A stretch of 64,000 nucleotides of DNA from Paludibacter sp. (GTDB taxonomy: Bacteria > Bacteroidota > Bacteroidia > Bacteroidales > Paludibacteraceae): the NCBI GenBank assembly GCA_024710005.1, contig JANJVQ010000016.1, forward strand, positions 40,999-104,998. The letters run 5' to 3'. The notes beneath the pieces are model-generated. The model did not search any database and was not told the origin of the DNA. It saw only the letters and a list, made by a program, of their open reading frames with translations. The translations under genes and the position numbers were made by a program. Shown in pieces: positions 10,519 to 19,900 of this stretch (the stretch's first letter is position 1; each line of letters opens with the position of its first letter).

Positions 10519-12207
10519 CTAATAATCAATTCTAATTAAACTCAGTTCTTTTCCACCAGGGGCTTTGATTCTTCCCGGAAAATAGATGGCGTCACTGGTA
10601 AATAGTGCAGGTGTATCACCCATCGAATTAAAGTTCTTCTGAATATCACTTAACAAATTCAATTCACTTTTTCCCGAAACCCCATCAATGACAAACAATT
10701 GCGTAAGGTGGTAGATTTCAAAAATCTGCTGCTTAGTAGTTGTAGTGGTTGTTATCTTCAGGTTCCCGGAAGTTCTGGAGTTGCTTGAGGTTGACTCCTG
10801 CACCGCATTGGAGAGTTCGTGTGGCTGGTCACTGTTCACCAGGTAAATCTGATTTCCCTTCACCTTAAACTGATGGGTATAATAGTTATTTTTGGTTACA
10901 TCAGCGTGAGGAAAAACATAGTATTTTATCAACTCATGTCCGGCTGAAAGAAGTATCCCATGATGGAAACCATCTGATTTACCCAATATAAATACATTTC
11001 CGTTTTCGAGCGTTTTCGCCTGATAAAAATTAGGGCCACCGGTAAATTTCTGAAGTTTTGCTTTCCCAGCTCCTGCTAATTCGAATTTGGCAGCAAAATC
11101 TTTATCTAAGTAAGTCTTCGTAGTAATTAATTTTCCATCCGCATTCAACACAGCGTAGGTCACACCCGACAAAGCTGTTTGTCCTCCATAGAACATCCTC
11201 CATCCTTTCCCCGCTGCACCTGTACCAATCACAATCGTTTTATCGTCGGTTGCTACTGTTTGAAAATTTACGGTCCGCAAATCCGATTTGTGCATCGCTT
11301 CTGAAACAACCTGATTATTGGCGTCAATTTCATAGATATAAAGATTATTCCTATCTTCTTCGGGAGCAATTAATTCTTTTTGTGCTTTTACGTTTGATGG
11401 GGCATTCAGGGGCATTGTCAGGGCAATGAAATTACCTTTGGCTGAAATGCCTGAACCAACCCCCTGCATGGCATAAGGCATGATGTGGATGTTACTCGAT
11501 TCGTCCAATGATTCCCCTCCTGCTTTAAAAACGACCAATCGGTTAAAATGATTGGAAGAAGGTTCTCTGATATTGATTTTCTCGGTAATTATACCAGCAC
11601 TTTGAATATATCCACTAATTGGGGCCATGGCTGCAACGCCAACCGGAGCAAAAGTATAGGACATGTGTCGACCGTTCTGACCTTTAAATTTCACCACCTT
11701 TAAATCATCCGGAATAATCGCCCTGTTACCTATGACAGTCGTTCTCCAGGTATCCTCAGCTTTCAATTTACGGTCTTCAATCTTTTTATAATCATACCCG
11801 TAAATGAAGTTATCATCACTCTTTAAACCTAAAACCCCTTTTTGCAGTTTCAGGGCACCCCAGCTTGAGCCAACAAACATGACTTCCATACTGGTAAATT
11901 CTTTCATATTAACTGCTGTCGAATTTCTATCAGTATCATAGGTCTTATTCAATAAATCTAAAGCAGCATTTTTTTGATGTATTTTGGCATGCGATGCATC
12001 GGCATTAAATTCATAGGCTGACATACCGGCTTTATGCATGTAGAATAAAGCAACATTGCCACTCTCGAGCGGGAATATTCCCCCAAAACTTCCTTTTTCT
12101 GAATCTTTGTCTAATTTTATTTTTCCACTTTTAACCTGTGCTGGTAATTGAAACAGGGAAATAGACAGACACCATAACAAAATAAAAAAGTAATTATTTT
12201 TTTTCAT
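10519..12207 (-). CDS. Exported protein of unknown function, 562 residues
   Basis: I do not recognise the family. A signal peptide is visible (residues 1-24, ending LPAQ). The rest has no membrane segment and alternates short beta-strand-like stretches with Gly/Asn turns, which is compatible with a beta-propeller; a low-complexity run TTTTTTK lies near residue 490. No T9SS sorting domain is seen at the C-terminus (ends KELSLIRIDY). It is the first gene after a NarL-type two-component system and is followed after 25 bp by a T9SS cargo gene. The upstream 94-bp gap carries four copies of a NarL-like heptamer, so its expression may be controlled by that system. Confidence 0.75.
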   Translation of the reverse strand: MKKNNYFFILLWCLSISLFQLPAQVKSGKIKLDKDSEKGSFGGIFPLESGNVALFYMHKAGMSAYEFNADASHAKIHQKNAALDLLNKTYDTDRNSTAVNMKEFTSMEVMFVGSSWGALKLQKGVLGLKSDDNFIYGYDYKKIEDRKLKAEDTWRTTVIGNRAIIPDDLKVVKFKGQNGRHMSYTFAPVGVAAMAPISGYIQSAGIITEKINIREPSSNHFNRLVVFKAGGESLDESSNIHIMPYAMQGVGSGISAKGNFIALTMPLNAPSNVKAQKELIAPEEDRNNLYIYEIDANNQVVSEAMHKSDLRTVNFQTVATDDKTIVIGTGAAGKGWRMFYGGQTALSGVTYAVLNADGKLITTKTYLDKDFAAKFELAGAGKAKLQKFTGGPNFYQAKTLENGNVFILGKSDGFHHGILLSAGHELIKYYVFPHADVTKNNYYTHQFKVKGNQIYLVNSDQPHELSNAVQESTSSNSRTSGNLKITTTTTTKQQIFEIYHLTQLFVIDGVSGKSELNLLSDIQKNFNSMGDTPALFTSDAIYFPGRIKAPGGKELSLIRIDY

Positions 12208-12242
12208 ATCATTTTATTTAAAATTATTACAAATACAAAATT

Positions 12243-12305
12243 CAATCAATTGATTGCCTGTTACAATAGGTACATATAGGTATTTTTATAGGTACAAATA
12301 CCTAT
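12243..12305 (-). promoter_or_regulatory. Candidate response-regulator binding region (four TACCTAT heptamers) and hairpin
   Basis: ATAGGTA occurs at 12266-12272, 12276-12282 and 12288-12294, and its reverse complement TACCTAT at 12299-12305. TACCTAT fits the NarL heptamer consensus TACYYMT, and the adjacent gene encodes a NarL/LuxR-type regulator. The sites precede the minus-strand gene starting at 12207. A perfect 14-bp palindrome CAATCAATTGATTG lies at 12243-12256. Arms 12276-12285 and 12296-12305 also form a 10-bp hairpin just past the regulator stop codon, so an alternative reading is a weak terminator. Confidence 0.5.
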
Positions 12306-12958
12306 AACTGATTTGTAAGTGCGAATTTGACCAGACCAATCGTGTTTCTACATCCGGTTTTATAAAGAATATTCGCTCTGTGTTGATCAACGGTCTTCTT
12401 GCTGATAAACAACTTTTGAGCAATTTCCTCACTGGTACATTCCTGTACAATCAACTTTAAAATCTCTTGTTCCCGGTTCGTTAGTATTTTCAGATTTTCT
12501 TTGTTTATTTTTTCTTTTTCGATTTGTCCCAATACAATGGGAATGAGTTCACTTGAAAACCATTTACCATTTTGAGACAATCGAAAAAAAGCATCAAAAA
12601 GCTCATCACGACTGGCATTTTTAAGCATGAAACCATCCGCTCCGGCTGCAATACATTCTTTGACAATGGCTGCATTATCATACATACTCAAAATCATTAC
12701 CTTTATTTGAGGAAACATTTTTTTTACACCTCGACACAGTTCAATGCCGTTCATACCCGGCATATTAATATCGGAAAGTAAAATTTGGTATTGTTCCGGA
12801 TTATTTGTAATCAGGTTAAAAGCCGTTTGACCATTGTTACATTCAGCAACAACAATATACCCTTTATTATTGCCAATCATGGTTTTTAACCCATCGATTA
12901 TCATCTGATGATCATCAGCAATCAAAATAGTAACCGGACTTTGTATTAAGTTGTTCAT
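12302..12958 (-). CDS. NarL/FixJ-type response regulator
   Basis: 218 residues. The receiver domain at residues about 8-125 has the acidic pair DD (15-16), the phospho-acceptor aspartate D63 in LLSDINMPGMNG and the conserved lysine in FMLKNAS. A LuxR-type helix-turn-helix follows at about residues 158-212 (LTNREQEILKLI, SEEIAQKLFISKKTVDQHRA). The start overlaps the end of the upstream histidine kinase gene by 4 bp, so the pair is translationally coupled. The likely target is the T9SS cargo operon downstream, where four NarL-like heptamers occur; that is inference. Confidence 0.93.
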   Translation of the reverse strand: MNNLIQSPVTILIADDHQMIIDGLKTMIGNNKGYIVVAECNNGQTAFNLITNNPEQYQILLSDINMPGMNGIELCRGVKKMFPQIKVMILSMYDNAAIVKECIAAGADGFMLKNASRDELFDAFFRLSQNGKWFSSELIPIVLGQIEKEKINKENLKILTNREQEILKLIVQECTSEEIAQKLFISKKTVDQHRANILYKTGCRNTIGLVKFALTNQL

Positions 12959-14919
12959 ATATTAACCGGAATAATTAGTTTAATGGTAGTTCCTTCATTA
13001 CTATATGATTGCATATTAAGTTCTCCACTCAGGAATCTGACACGGGCACTGATATTTTTCCAACCCAGTCCTTCATTAGCAACCAGATTACGGGTATCGA
13101 AACCAACCCCATTGTCTTTTATCGAGACAAATAGTTGGTTTTTTATCAGGTTCATGTCAATACTGATACGGGTAGCCCGGGCATGTTTAATCAGGTTGTT
13201 AAGTATTTCCTGTACAATACGGTACACAGTGATTTGTTGCTCAATGGGCAATGCTCCCTCCTTCAGTTGAATGGCGTTCAGATTCAGTTCTACCCCAACA
13301 TTTCCGGCGAATCGTATGCGTTCAGCGGTATCTTCAATCGCTTTCAGCAACCCGAGATTCAGTTCTGCAGGAATCAGATTATGTGAGATTGTGCGGACTT
13401 CTGTAATTGTTTCGTCAATCAAGACAGATACCCTAATCAGTTCATTTCGATCATTTTCTGCAGATTCACTGATTAATTTACTAATCATCATTTTTTGCAA
13501 CGCAAGTTTTTGTCCTATGCTGTCATGCAGGTCACGGGCAATGCGGATACGTTCATTTTGTTCACTCTTGAATACGGCATTTTGCAAAGTCTGTTCACTT
13601 TTCAAACGAGTATTAAACTGTTTCCAACGGTACCAAGCAATACAGCCAATAATGACAAACAAAGCAAACAAAGCTATAGAATAAAGTAAGGTATTCTTTT
13701 TGTTTTGCGCCAATTCCATCCGGGCTAACTGCCATTCGGTTTTTTCATGTTGCTGTTTTAATTCAAGTATCTCCTTTTCCTTTAATGCTGTATTATATTT
13801 TGTCTCCATTTCAGCCAGCTTGCCGGCATGGTCATCAATAAATCTTTGTTCTATTTGTTTTTCATACAATTGTTGATAATATTGTCCCTTTTGAGTATCT
13901 CCTGATAAATAATAGCCCAGTGACGCATTCTTATATACCGGACTTGCAAAAAAGTACAAATCAGGTTCCTTGTCTAATATTTTCAGGGCTTTATGAGCAT
14001 ATTTCACAGCCTGTGCTGGTTGTTTCAGATGAATGTAGTTACCAGCAATCATGGCATACACATTCATCAAAAATTTATTACGCAATGGAATGGATTTAGA
14101 CTCTGCCAGTATGACCAGGTTTAGTTTCAGACTTTCATTGTGCCTGTTGAGTTCAGCGTACAGATTGGCCAGATTACTCATACTCTCGAAATACTGTGTT
14201 TGATTATCGTATTTTTTACTTACAGCCATCGCATCCTGATAAGCTTTTTCTGATTCAGGATATTTCTTCAGGTTGCGATAACATATCCCAATATTGTTAT
14301 ATGAATGAGCAACAACTCCTTTCAAATTTGGATTCGCCTGGCGAATGACCAGTGCTTTTTTGTGGTAACTGAGTGCTTTTTCGTAGAAACCCATTTCCTG
14401 GTAAATGAGGCCTATGTTGTTTTGGATGATACTCTCGTCCATTTTTTTGTTTTCAGGAAGTGTTTGATTTAATTCCAGACATTGATTGAAAAATGCCAGC
14501 GCTTCAGTTTTCAACCCCTGGTTCCAATGATACATACCCAGGTTATTGAGCAGTTTAATCTCCATGTCGGGAAAATGATACGTTTTGCTGAGTTCTAATG
14601 CTTGCTCAAATTGTATTCGGGCTGAATCTGAATTGCCTGTTACATCATAAAACACCCCTTTTATACTGAGGGCATTCACAATCCCATATTTGTTATTTAT
14701 TTTTACCGATAGGGCATAACCATCCTCAATGTATTTACGTGCCTGCTTTGTATCTTTAAAGACATACTGAAAACCAATCTTCAATTGTGTAAGCGCTTTT
14801 ATGGAATCATTAGTGGTGGTTTCTACAATGGTTATCATGCTATCCAGCGGGGTTTGCTGAGCAACAATTTGATTTAAAAACAACCAATAAAGCAGATGAA
14901 AGATTAGCTTTTTATTCAT
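12955..14919 (-). CDS. TPR-containing sensor histidine kinase (NarL-partner type)
   Basis: 654 residues from the ATG at 14919, which gives a clean signal peptide (MNKKLIFHLLYWLFLNQIVAQ). A periplasmic region of tetratricopeptide repeats spans about residues 25-380 (LLNNLGMYHWNQG, NNIGLIYQEMGFYEKALSYH, YNNIGICYRNLKKYPESEKA). One membrane helix follows (LLYSIALFALFVIIGCIAWY), then a HisKA_3 dimerisation box with the phospho-accepting histidine in RIARDLHDSIGQKLA, and a GHKL ATPase with NNLIKHARA and DNGVGF. This architecture is common in Bacteroidota, where the signal is usually unknown. It overlaps its partner regulator by 4 bp. Confidence 0.92.
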   Translation of the reverse strand: MNKKLIFHLLYWLFLNQIVAQQTPLDSMITIVETTTNDSIKALTQLKIGFQYVFKDTKQARKYIEDGYALSVKINNKYGIVNALSIKGVFYDVTGNSDSARIQFEQALELSKTYHFPDMEIKLLNNLGMYHWNQGLKTEALAFFNQCLELNQTLPENKKMDESIIQNNIGLIYQEMGFYEKALSYHKKALVIRQANPNLKGVVAHSYNNIGICYRNLKKYPESEKAYQDAMAVSKKYDNQTQYFESMSNLANLYAELNRHNESLKLNLVILAESKSIPLRNKFLMNVYAMIAGNYIHLKQPAQAVKYAHKALKILDKEPDLYFFASPVYKNASLGYYLSGDTQKGQYYQQLYEKQIEQRFIDDHAGKLAEMETKYNTALKEKEILELKQQHEKTEWQLARMELAQNKKNTLLYSIALFALFVIIGCIAWYRWKQFNTRLKSEQTLQNAVFKSEQNERIRIARDLHDSIGQKLALQKMMISKLISESAENDRNELIRVSVLIDETITEVRTISHNLIPAELNLGLLKAIEDTAERIRFAGNVGVELNLNAIQLKEGALPIEQQITVYRIVQEILNNLIKHARATRISIDMNLIKNQLFVSIKDNGVGFDTRNLVANEGLGWKNISARVRFLSGELNMQSYSNEGTTIKLIIPVNI

Positions 14920-15016
14920 TGTGTTGGGTTTTGATAACAAACACTTAATTTGGTTAACATTTCAAATGGTAAAATTGTTCTTAAACCCGCATCTTATCCA
15001 CCATCGACAACAAACT

Positions 15017-15274
15017 GAACAATCCGTCACCCGGCAAGACATGCAACTAATTGAATGGGATGCATCAAACGGACTCATCAAACTGAATCCGCTGATTGAT
15101 TATACCGAAGCACAGGTTTGGGAGTACATCAAAACCAATCAGGTTCCTTACAATAAGCTGCACGACCGTGGTTTTCCGAGCATTGGCTGTCAGCCCTGTA
15201 CCCGCGCTATTGAACCCGGGGAAGATGTCCGTGCCGGCAGGTGGTGGTGGGAAAACCCGGAGCAAAAAGAATGC
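15017..15274 (+). repeat. 258-bp direct repeat, copy 2
   Basis: Partner of 5066-5323, offset 9951 bp, same orientation, three substitutions (15037, 15049, 15151). The two copies bracket the whole minus-strand T9SS cargo / two-component block. Confidence 0.95.
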
Positions 15275-15310
15275 TGGCTCCGCTTCTTGTTACAATCAAT
15301 TAATTTTTAA
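15017..15310 (+). pseudogene. Truncated cysH copy (3' fragment)
   Basis: Bases 15017-15274 are a near-exact copy of cysH codons for about residues 145-230; no cysH 5' part is present and no start fits. After the copy the frame runs into unrelated sequence: the catalytic ECGLHKR end is replaced by ECWLRFLLQSINF, then a stop at 15308-15310, so the last four catalytic-loop residues are lost. One change replaces His by Gln in VTRHDMQ. It is a fragment produced by duplication or recombination, not a working reductase. Confidence 0.92.
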
Positions 15311-15329
15311 ACTCAAAATTCTACGATAT

Positions 15330-16145
15330 ATGAAACTGGCTCAATTAATGCAAAACAAAAAATTCAAAGGATTTCTGACTATGCTATATAGTTTGGGCGC
15401 TTCGGTGGTTGTACTGGGCGCGCTGTTTAAAATCCAACACTGGCCGGGTGCCGGCTTTATGTTGTCGGCAGGACTTATCACCGAAGCTTTGATTTTCTTT
15501 ATTTATGCATTTGAAAAGGATGATGATGCAGCACATGAAAATGAAAAAACTACTACCGGGATTACCGAAGGTAATGAATTTCTTTCCGGCTACGGCATCA
15601 CAGCAGGCGAAGCGGGCGCAGGCTTCCCAGCCTTAGTCAGGTTCGACCGTATGCTGGAAGAAACCAACATAACACCCGATATGCTCTTCAAACTCGGCGA
15701 TGGGATGCGGAAACTCGGAGAAACAACTGAAAACATGAGCGCCATGGTCGATATCTCAGCGGCTTCCACCCAATACCTGAAGACCATCAAAAGAGCCGAC
15801 GAGTCTCTCTTAAAAACAGCCAAATCCTACGAAACCGTCATCTCCAATGTCACTGTCAAAACGGTATTTAAATACAAGAGCATTTCCAATTCACTCTCCA
15901 ATATCGAATCCGGCTCTATTGAATTTCAGCAACAAATGAAATCGCTGAATAAGAATCTCTCTTCACTTAACAATACTTTCCGTTTACAGCAAAAAAGCTC
16001 CGAAGATTTTCTGAAAGACCAGGAAGCCTGCGCGGCAGAATCAAGAAAATACCGGGAGCAAATGAAAAAACTGAACGAAAACCTGACTGCGCTGAATCAG
16101 GTTTACAGCAATATGTTGTCGGCTATGGATGGTAGGAAAAATTAA
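15330..16145 (+). CDS. gldL: GldL-like gliding motility / T9SS motor protein (isolated)
   Basis: 271 residues from the ATG at 15330. Two N-terminal membrane helices (about residues 17-35 and 45-64) carry the GldL signature: LGASVVVLGALFKIQHWPGA, then GLITEALIFFIYAFE with the membrane-embedded glutamate typical of the proton-driven GldL/GldM motor. The cytoplasmic part is alpha-helical and coiled-coil-like (EFQQQMKSLNKNLSSLNNTF). GldL normally sits in a gldK-L-M-N operon; here no gldK, gldM or gldN is adjacent. It may be a second paralogue or the remains of a broken-up locus. The start directly follows the truncated cysH copy. Confidence 0.85.
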   Translation: MKLAQLMQNKKFKGFLTMLYSLGASVVVLGALFKIQHWPGAGFMLSAGLITEALIFFIYAFEKDDDAAHENEKTTTGITEGNEFLSGYGITAGEAGAGFPALVRFDRMLEETNITPDMLFKLGDGMRKLGETTENMSAMVDISAASTQYLKTIKRADESLLKTAKSYETVISNVTVKTVFKYKSISNSLSNIESGSIEFQQQMKSLNKNLSSLNNTFRLQQKSSEDFLKDQEACAAESRKYREQMKKLNENLTALNQVYSNMLSAMDGRKN

Positions 16146-16237
16146 CAAATACACCATAGAAAAAACAATAATTAATTGTAATCAAGCCTCAGTCAGTTAA
16201 TAAATAAAAAAAGAAACCACATGTAAATATTGTTTTA

Positions 16238-16245
16238 TACCTTTG
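16238..16245 (+). promoter_or_regulatory. Candidate -7 box (TACCTTTG) for the metal-efflux operon
   Basis: Fits the Bacteroidota -7 consensus TAnnTTTG and lies 52 bp before the start at 16297. No convincing TTG box was found about 20 bp upstream, so support is moderate. Confidence 0.4.
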
Positions 16246-16296
16246 TCAAACATTTTTACATGCTCTTTTGTTAGAAAGATATTGAAAGTGAACAGA

Positions 16297-16767
16297 ATGA
16301 AAAAGATTTACGCCACAATACTACTATCAGTAATGATGTTTATTGCAATACAGCCTGTTATTGCAGTACACTTTTGTAGTGGAAAACTCTATTCATTCAA
16401 TCTGATTGACAACGCTGATGCATGTTGCGATACCGCATCCCATGCTGCCGAAAAACAATCGTGCTGTGCAACAACAGGACACGAAATGCATGCTAACGTC
16501 AATAACTGTGATGCCTTTGATGGATCAAGTTGTTGTGACACGCATACAATTCAGGTTCAGACGGATGAATTTCAAAGTGAGCTAAAACAGATCAGTTTTA
16601 GTCAAATCGTACGCGCTTTTGACATTCCCTGGTTAACGCTCGAAAACTTATTCAAACAGTATGACCCTGAAAGTAAAGCTCCTTTGCTGTCAGAGGCCTT
16701 CCCCCCGGACGGACTTTTCCTGAGAGACGTGAGTATCAACACTTTCGTCTGCATTTACCGTATTTGA
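16297..16767 (+). CDS. Cys/His-rich exported protein of the HYC_CC_PP type
   Basis: 156 residues from MKKIYATIL, which starts a clear signal peptide; an ATG 54 bp upstream would spoil it. The motifs that give this Bacteroidota family its name are present: HFCSGKL (H-x-C), several CC pairs (ACCDTAS, SCCATTG, SCCDTHT) and FPPDG near the C-terminus. The family is commonly found next to heavy-metal RND pumps, as here, 144 bp upstream of cusA. A periplasmic metal-binding or metal-sensing role is inferred from the cysteines and histidines and the context; no biochemical function is established by the sequence. Confidence 0.8.
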   Translation: MKKIYATILLSVMMFIAIQPVIAVHFCSGKLYSFNLIDNADACCDTASHAAEKQSCCATTGHEMHANVNNCDAFDGSSCCDTHTIQVQTDEFQSELKQISFSQIVRAFDIPWLTLENLFKQYDPESKAPLLSEAFPPDGLFLRDVSINTFVCIYRI

Positions 16768-16911
16768 TTATTTGATGGTCAATAATCAACCACATTGATT
16801 ATTGATTGAACATTTTCAGTCATTTATAAATTTAAATCCATTTTAAATTTGTAAGTGCCTTGATTTTATCTATATGCTAAAAAACATGTTCACCAATCAA
16901 ATAAACTCAAT

Positions 16912-19900
16912 ATGCTAAATAAAATTATCAGATATTTTCTTGATAACAAAGTTATCACTATTTTATTTCTATTGGCAGTAATTATGTGGGGAATATCGAC
17001 AGCCCCGTTTAACTGGAAAGGTTCTATACTGCCAAGAGACCCGATACCTGTCGATGCCATTCCCGACATTGGCGATAATCAACAAATTATCGCCACAGAA
17101 TGGATGGGGCGCTCTCCAAAAGATATTCAGGAACAAATTACTTATCCATTAACAACTTCATTACTTGGTATCCCCGGAGTGAAAACCATACGCAGCACTT
17201 CCATGTTCGGTATGTCGTTCATCTATATCATTTTTGACGAGGATATAGAGTTTTATTGGAGCCGCTCCCGTATACTCGAAAAATTAAACTCACTACCATC
17301 CGGTACGCTTCCCGATGGTGTTCAGCCAAGTCTCGGTCCGGATGCAACATCCCTGGGGCAGATTTTTTGGTACACACTGGAAGGCAGAAATCCAGAAACC
17401 GGCGCTCCAACCGGCGGATGGGATCATGATGAACTCCGCAGCATACAGGACTTTCAAGTCAGATATGCATTATCGTCGGCCGGGGGAGTTTCTGAAGTAG
17501 CTTCAATTGGTGGTTTTGTGAAGGAATATCAGGTAGAAATCAATCCTGACGCCATGCGCGCATTCAACGTTACCATCATGGATGTGATGAACGCAGTTCA
17601 GAAAAGTAATATCGATATAGGCGCTGAAACCATCGAAATCAATCAGGTGGAATACCTTGTCCGTGGTCTCGGCTATATAAAAAACGTTACCGATCTGGAA
17701 GAAGCCGTAGTAACAGTTCGCAACGGAGTTCCTGTCAAAATAAAAGACATCGCATTTGTCAATTTAGGTCCAGCCACGCGTCGTGGAGGCCTGGACAAAG
17801 AGGGTGTGGAAGCTGTTGGAGGTGTAGTAGTGGCCCGGTATGGCTCTAACCCACTTCAGGTTATCGACAATGTAAAAGATAAAATCAGGGAACTTGAAAC
17901 CGGTATGCCACAGAAAACACTTCCTGACGGCACCGTTTCGAAAGCAACCGTAATTCCTTTTTACGATCGGTCCGGATTAATCCAGGAAACAATCGGCACA
18001 CTGGAAAGTGATTTAACGCACGAAATACTTATCAGTATCATCGTGATTATCATCATCATTGTCAACCTGCGCGCATCCGTTGTAATCTCGGCTTTACTTC
18101 CGATTGCTGTGCTGGCTACCTTTATCATCATGCGATTATTGAAAATCGACGCCAATATTGTCGCACTTTCAGGCATAGCAATCGCAGTCGGCGTTATGGT
18201 TGATATCGGTGTTGTCTTCGTAGAAAACACCATACAGCACATGGAAAAACCAGAGAATAAGGGCATTACAAAAGGAAAAGCATTTGTAGATCTGATTTAT
18301 CGTGCTGTAAGTGAAGTTTCCACACCCACCATTGTGGCCATGCTTACAACAATTATCAGCTTTATTCCTGTTTTCTTTTTAGAGGCACAGGAAGGCAAGC
18401 TTTTCAAGCCACTGGCATATACCAAAACTATTACATTGATATCCGCCCTCGTTTTGAGTATGACAATTGTCCCCACACTGACTTACTATTTTTTCTCCGT
18501 TAAACTTTCTTCTAAAACAGTACGCAGGTATCTGAATATTGCTTTAGTTGCAGGAGGAATGCTGATATTTATATTTACGGGTGTAGCCATCGCGCTGATT
18601 TTACCTTTGTTCGGTGTCAGCAATCTGTACGCACATAAATGGAAAAATAAAAAAACGGCATCTTATATTACAGCCGGAATCGCGATTGCAGGAGCTGTTT
18701 CTTTCCTCACATCTGAATGGCTACCGGTAGGACCGCAAGCGGGTTTTATTGCCAATCTTTTGGTAGTTGCCGTATGTATCGCCCTGATACTCGGGTTTTT
18801 CACATTCCTGATATCCCGTTACGAACAAATTATACGGTGGTGTCTTGCCAACCGGTGGAAGTTTATGTTGTTACCCGTTTTCACGGTGGTGTTTGGAGTT
18901 ACCATCTGGCTCGGATTTGATACCACGTTTGGATTTATGGCCAAAGGATTCGAAGCAACAGGTTGGAAAAATTTCCGTCAGACAACAGCCTGGAGTACCA
19001 TATCCAAAAAATTTCCGGGTATCGGTAAAGAGTTTATGCCAAGTCTGAATGAAGGTTCATTCCTGCTGATGCCAACAAGCATGCCGCATACCGGAATAGA
19101 ACAAAATCTGAAATTCATTGAAGCACTCGACAAACGGATAAAAAATATTCCGGAGATAGAAACGACTGTGGGTAAATGGGGAAGAGTAAATTCGGCGCTT
19201 GATCCGGCTCCTGCTCAAATGTTTGAAAATGTAATCAATTACCGACCGGAATATATCCTGGATGAAGACGGACACCGGGTTCGGTTTAAGGTAAATAGAA
19301 AAGGAGAATACCTCCTGAAAAACGGGTCGTATTATCATCCAAAAAATGGTTTCAGGTTAGTCCCGACTGACAGTTTAGTTGTTGACAAACGTGGAGATTA
19401 CTACCGGCAGTGGAGACCGGAAATCAAGAGCGAAAATGACATCTGGCAGGAGATTGTCAATGTTTCACATTTACCGGGACTAACTTCAGCCCCTAAGCTT
19501 CAACCCATTGAAGCACGCCTGGTGATGCTCTCAACAGGTATGCGTGCACCCATGGGTGTTAAGGTGTCGGGACCCGATCTGGAATCGATTGAAGCAGGTG
19601 GTAAGATCATTGAAAGCGCTCTGAAAGATGTGCCTTCCATTTTACCCTCAACCGTATTTTACGACCGTGCTGTAGGCGCTCCTTACATCGAAATTAAGCT
19701 TAACCGGCAAAATCTGGCTCGCTATGGAATCACGATTGCCGACTTACAGGACATCATCAGTTCGGCTGTTGGCGGAATGCCGTTAAGTACGACAGTGGAA
19801 GGACGTGAACGTTTCCCGGTACGCCTGAGATATCCACGGGAATTGAGAGGGAACCCGGAAGAACTGGGAAAACTTATTATTCCGACCGCTACCGGAGCGC

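Noticed and set aside
14921..15310. Open frame joining sequence upstream of the cysH copy to the copy itself
   Set aside because: The first about 30 codons match nothing and the rest is the duplicated cysH fragment; called as a pseudogene fragment only.
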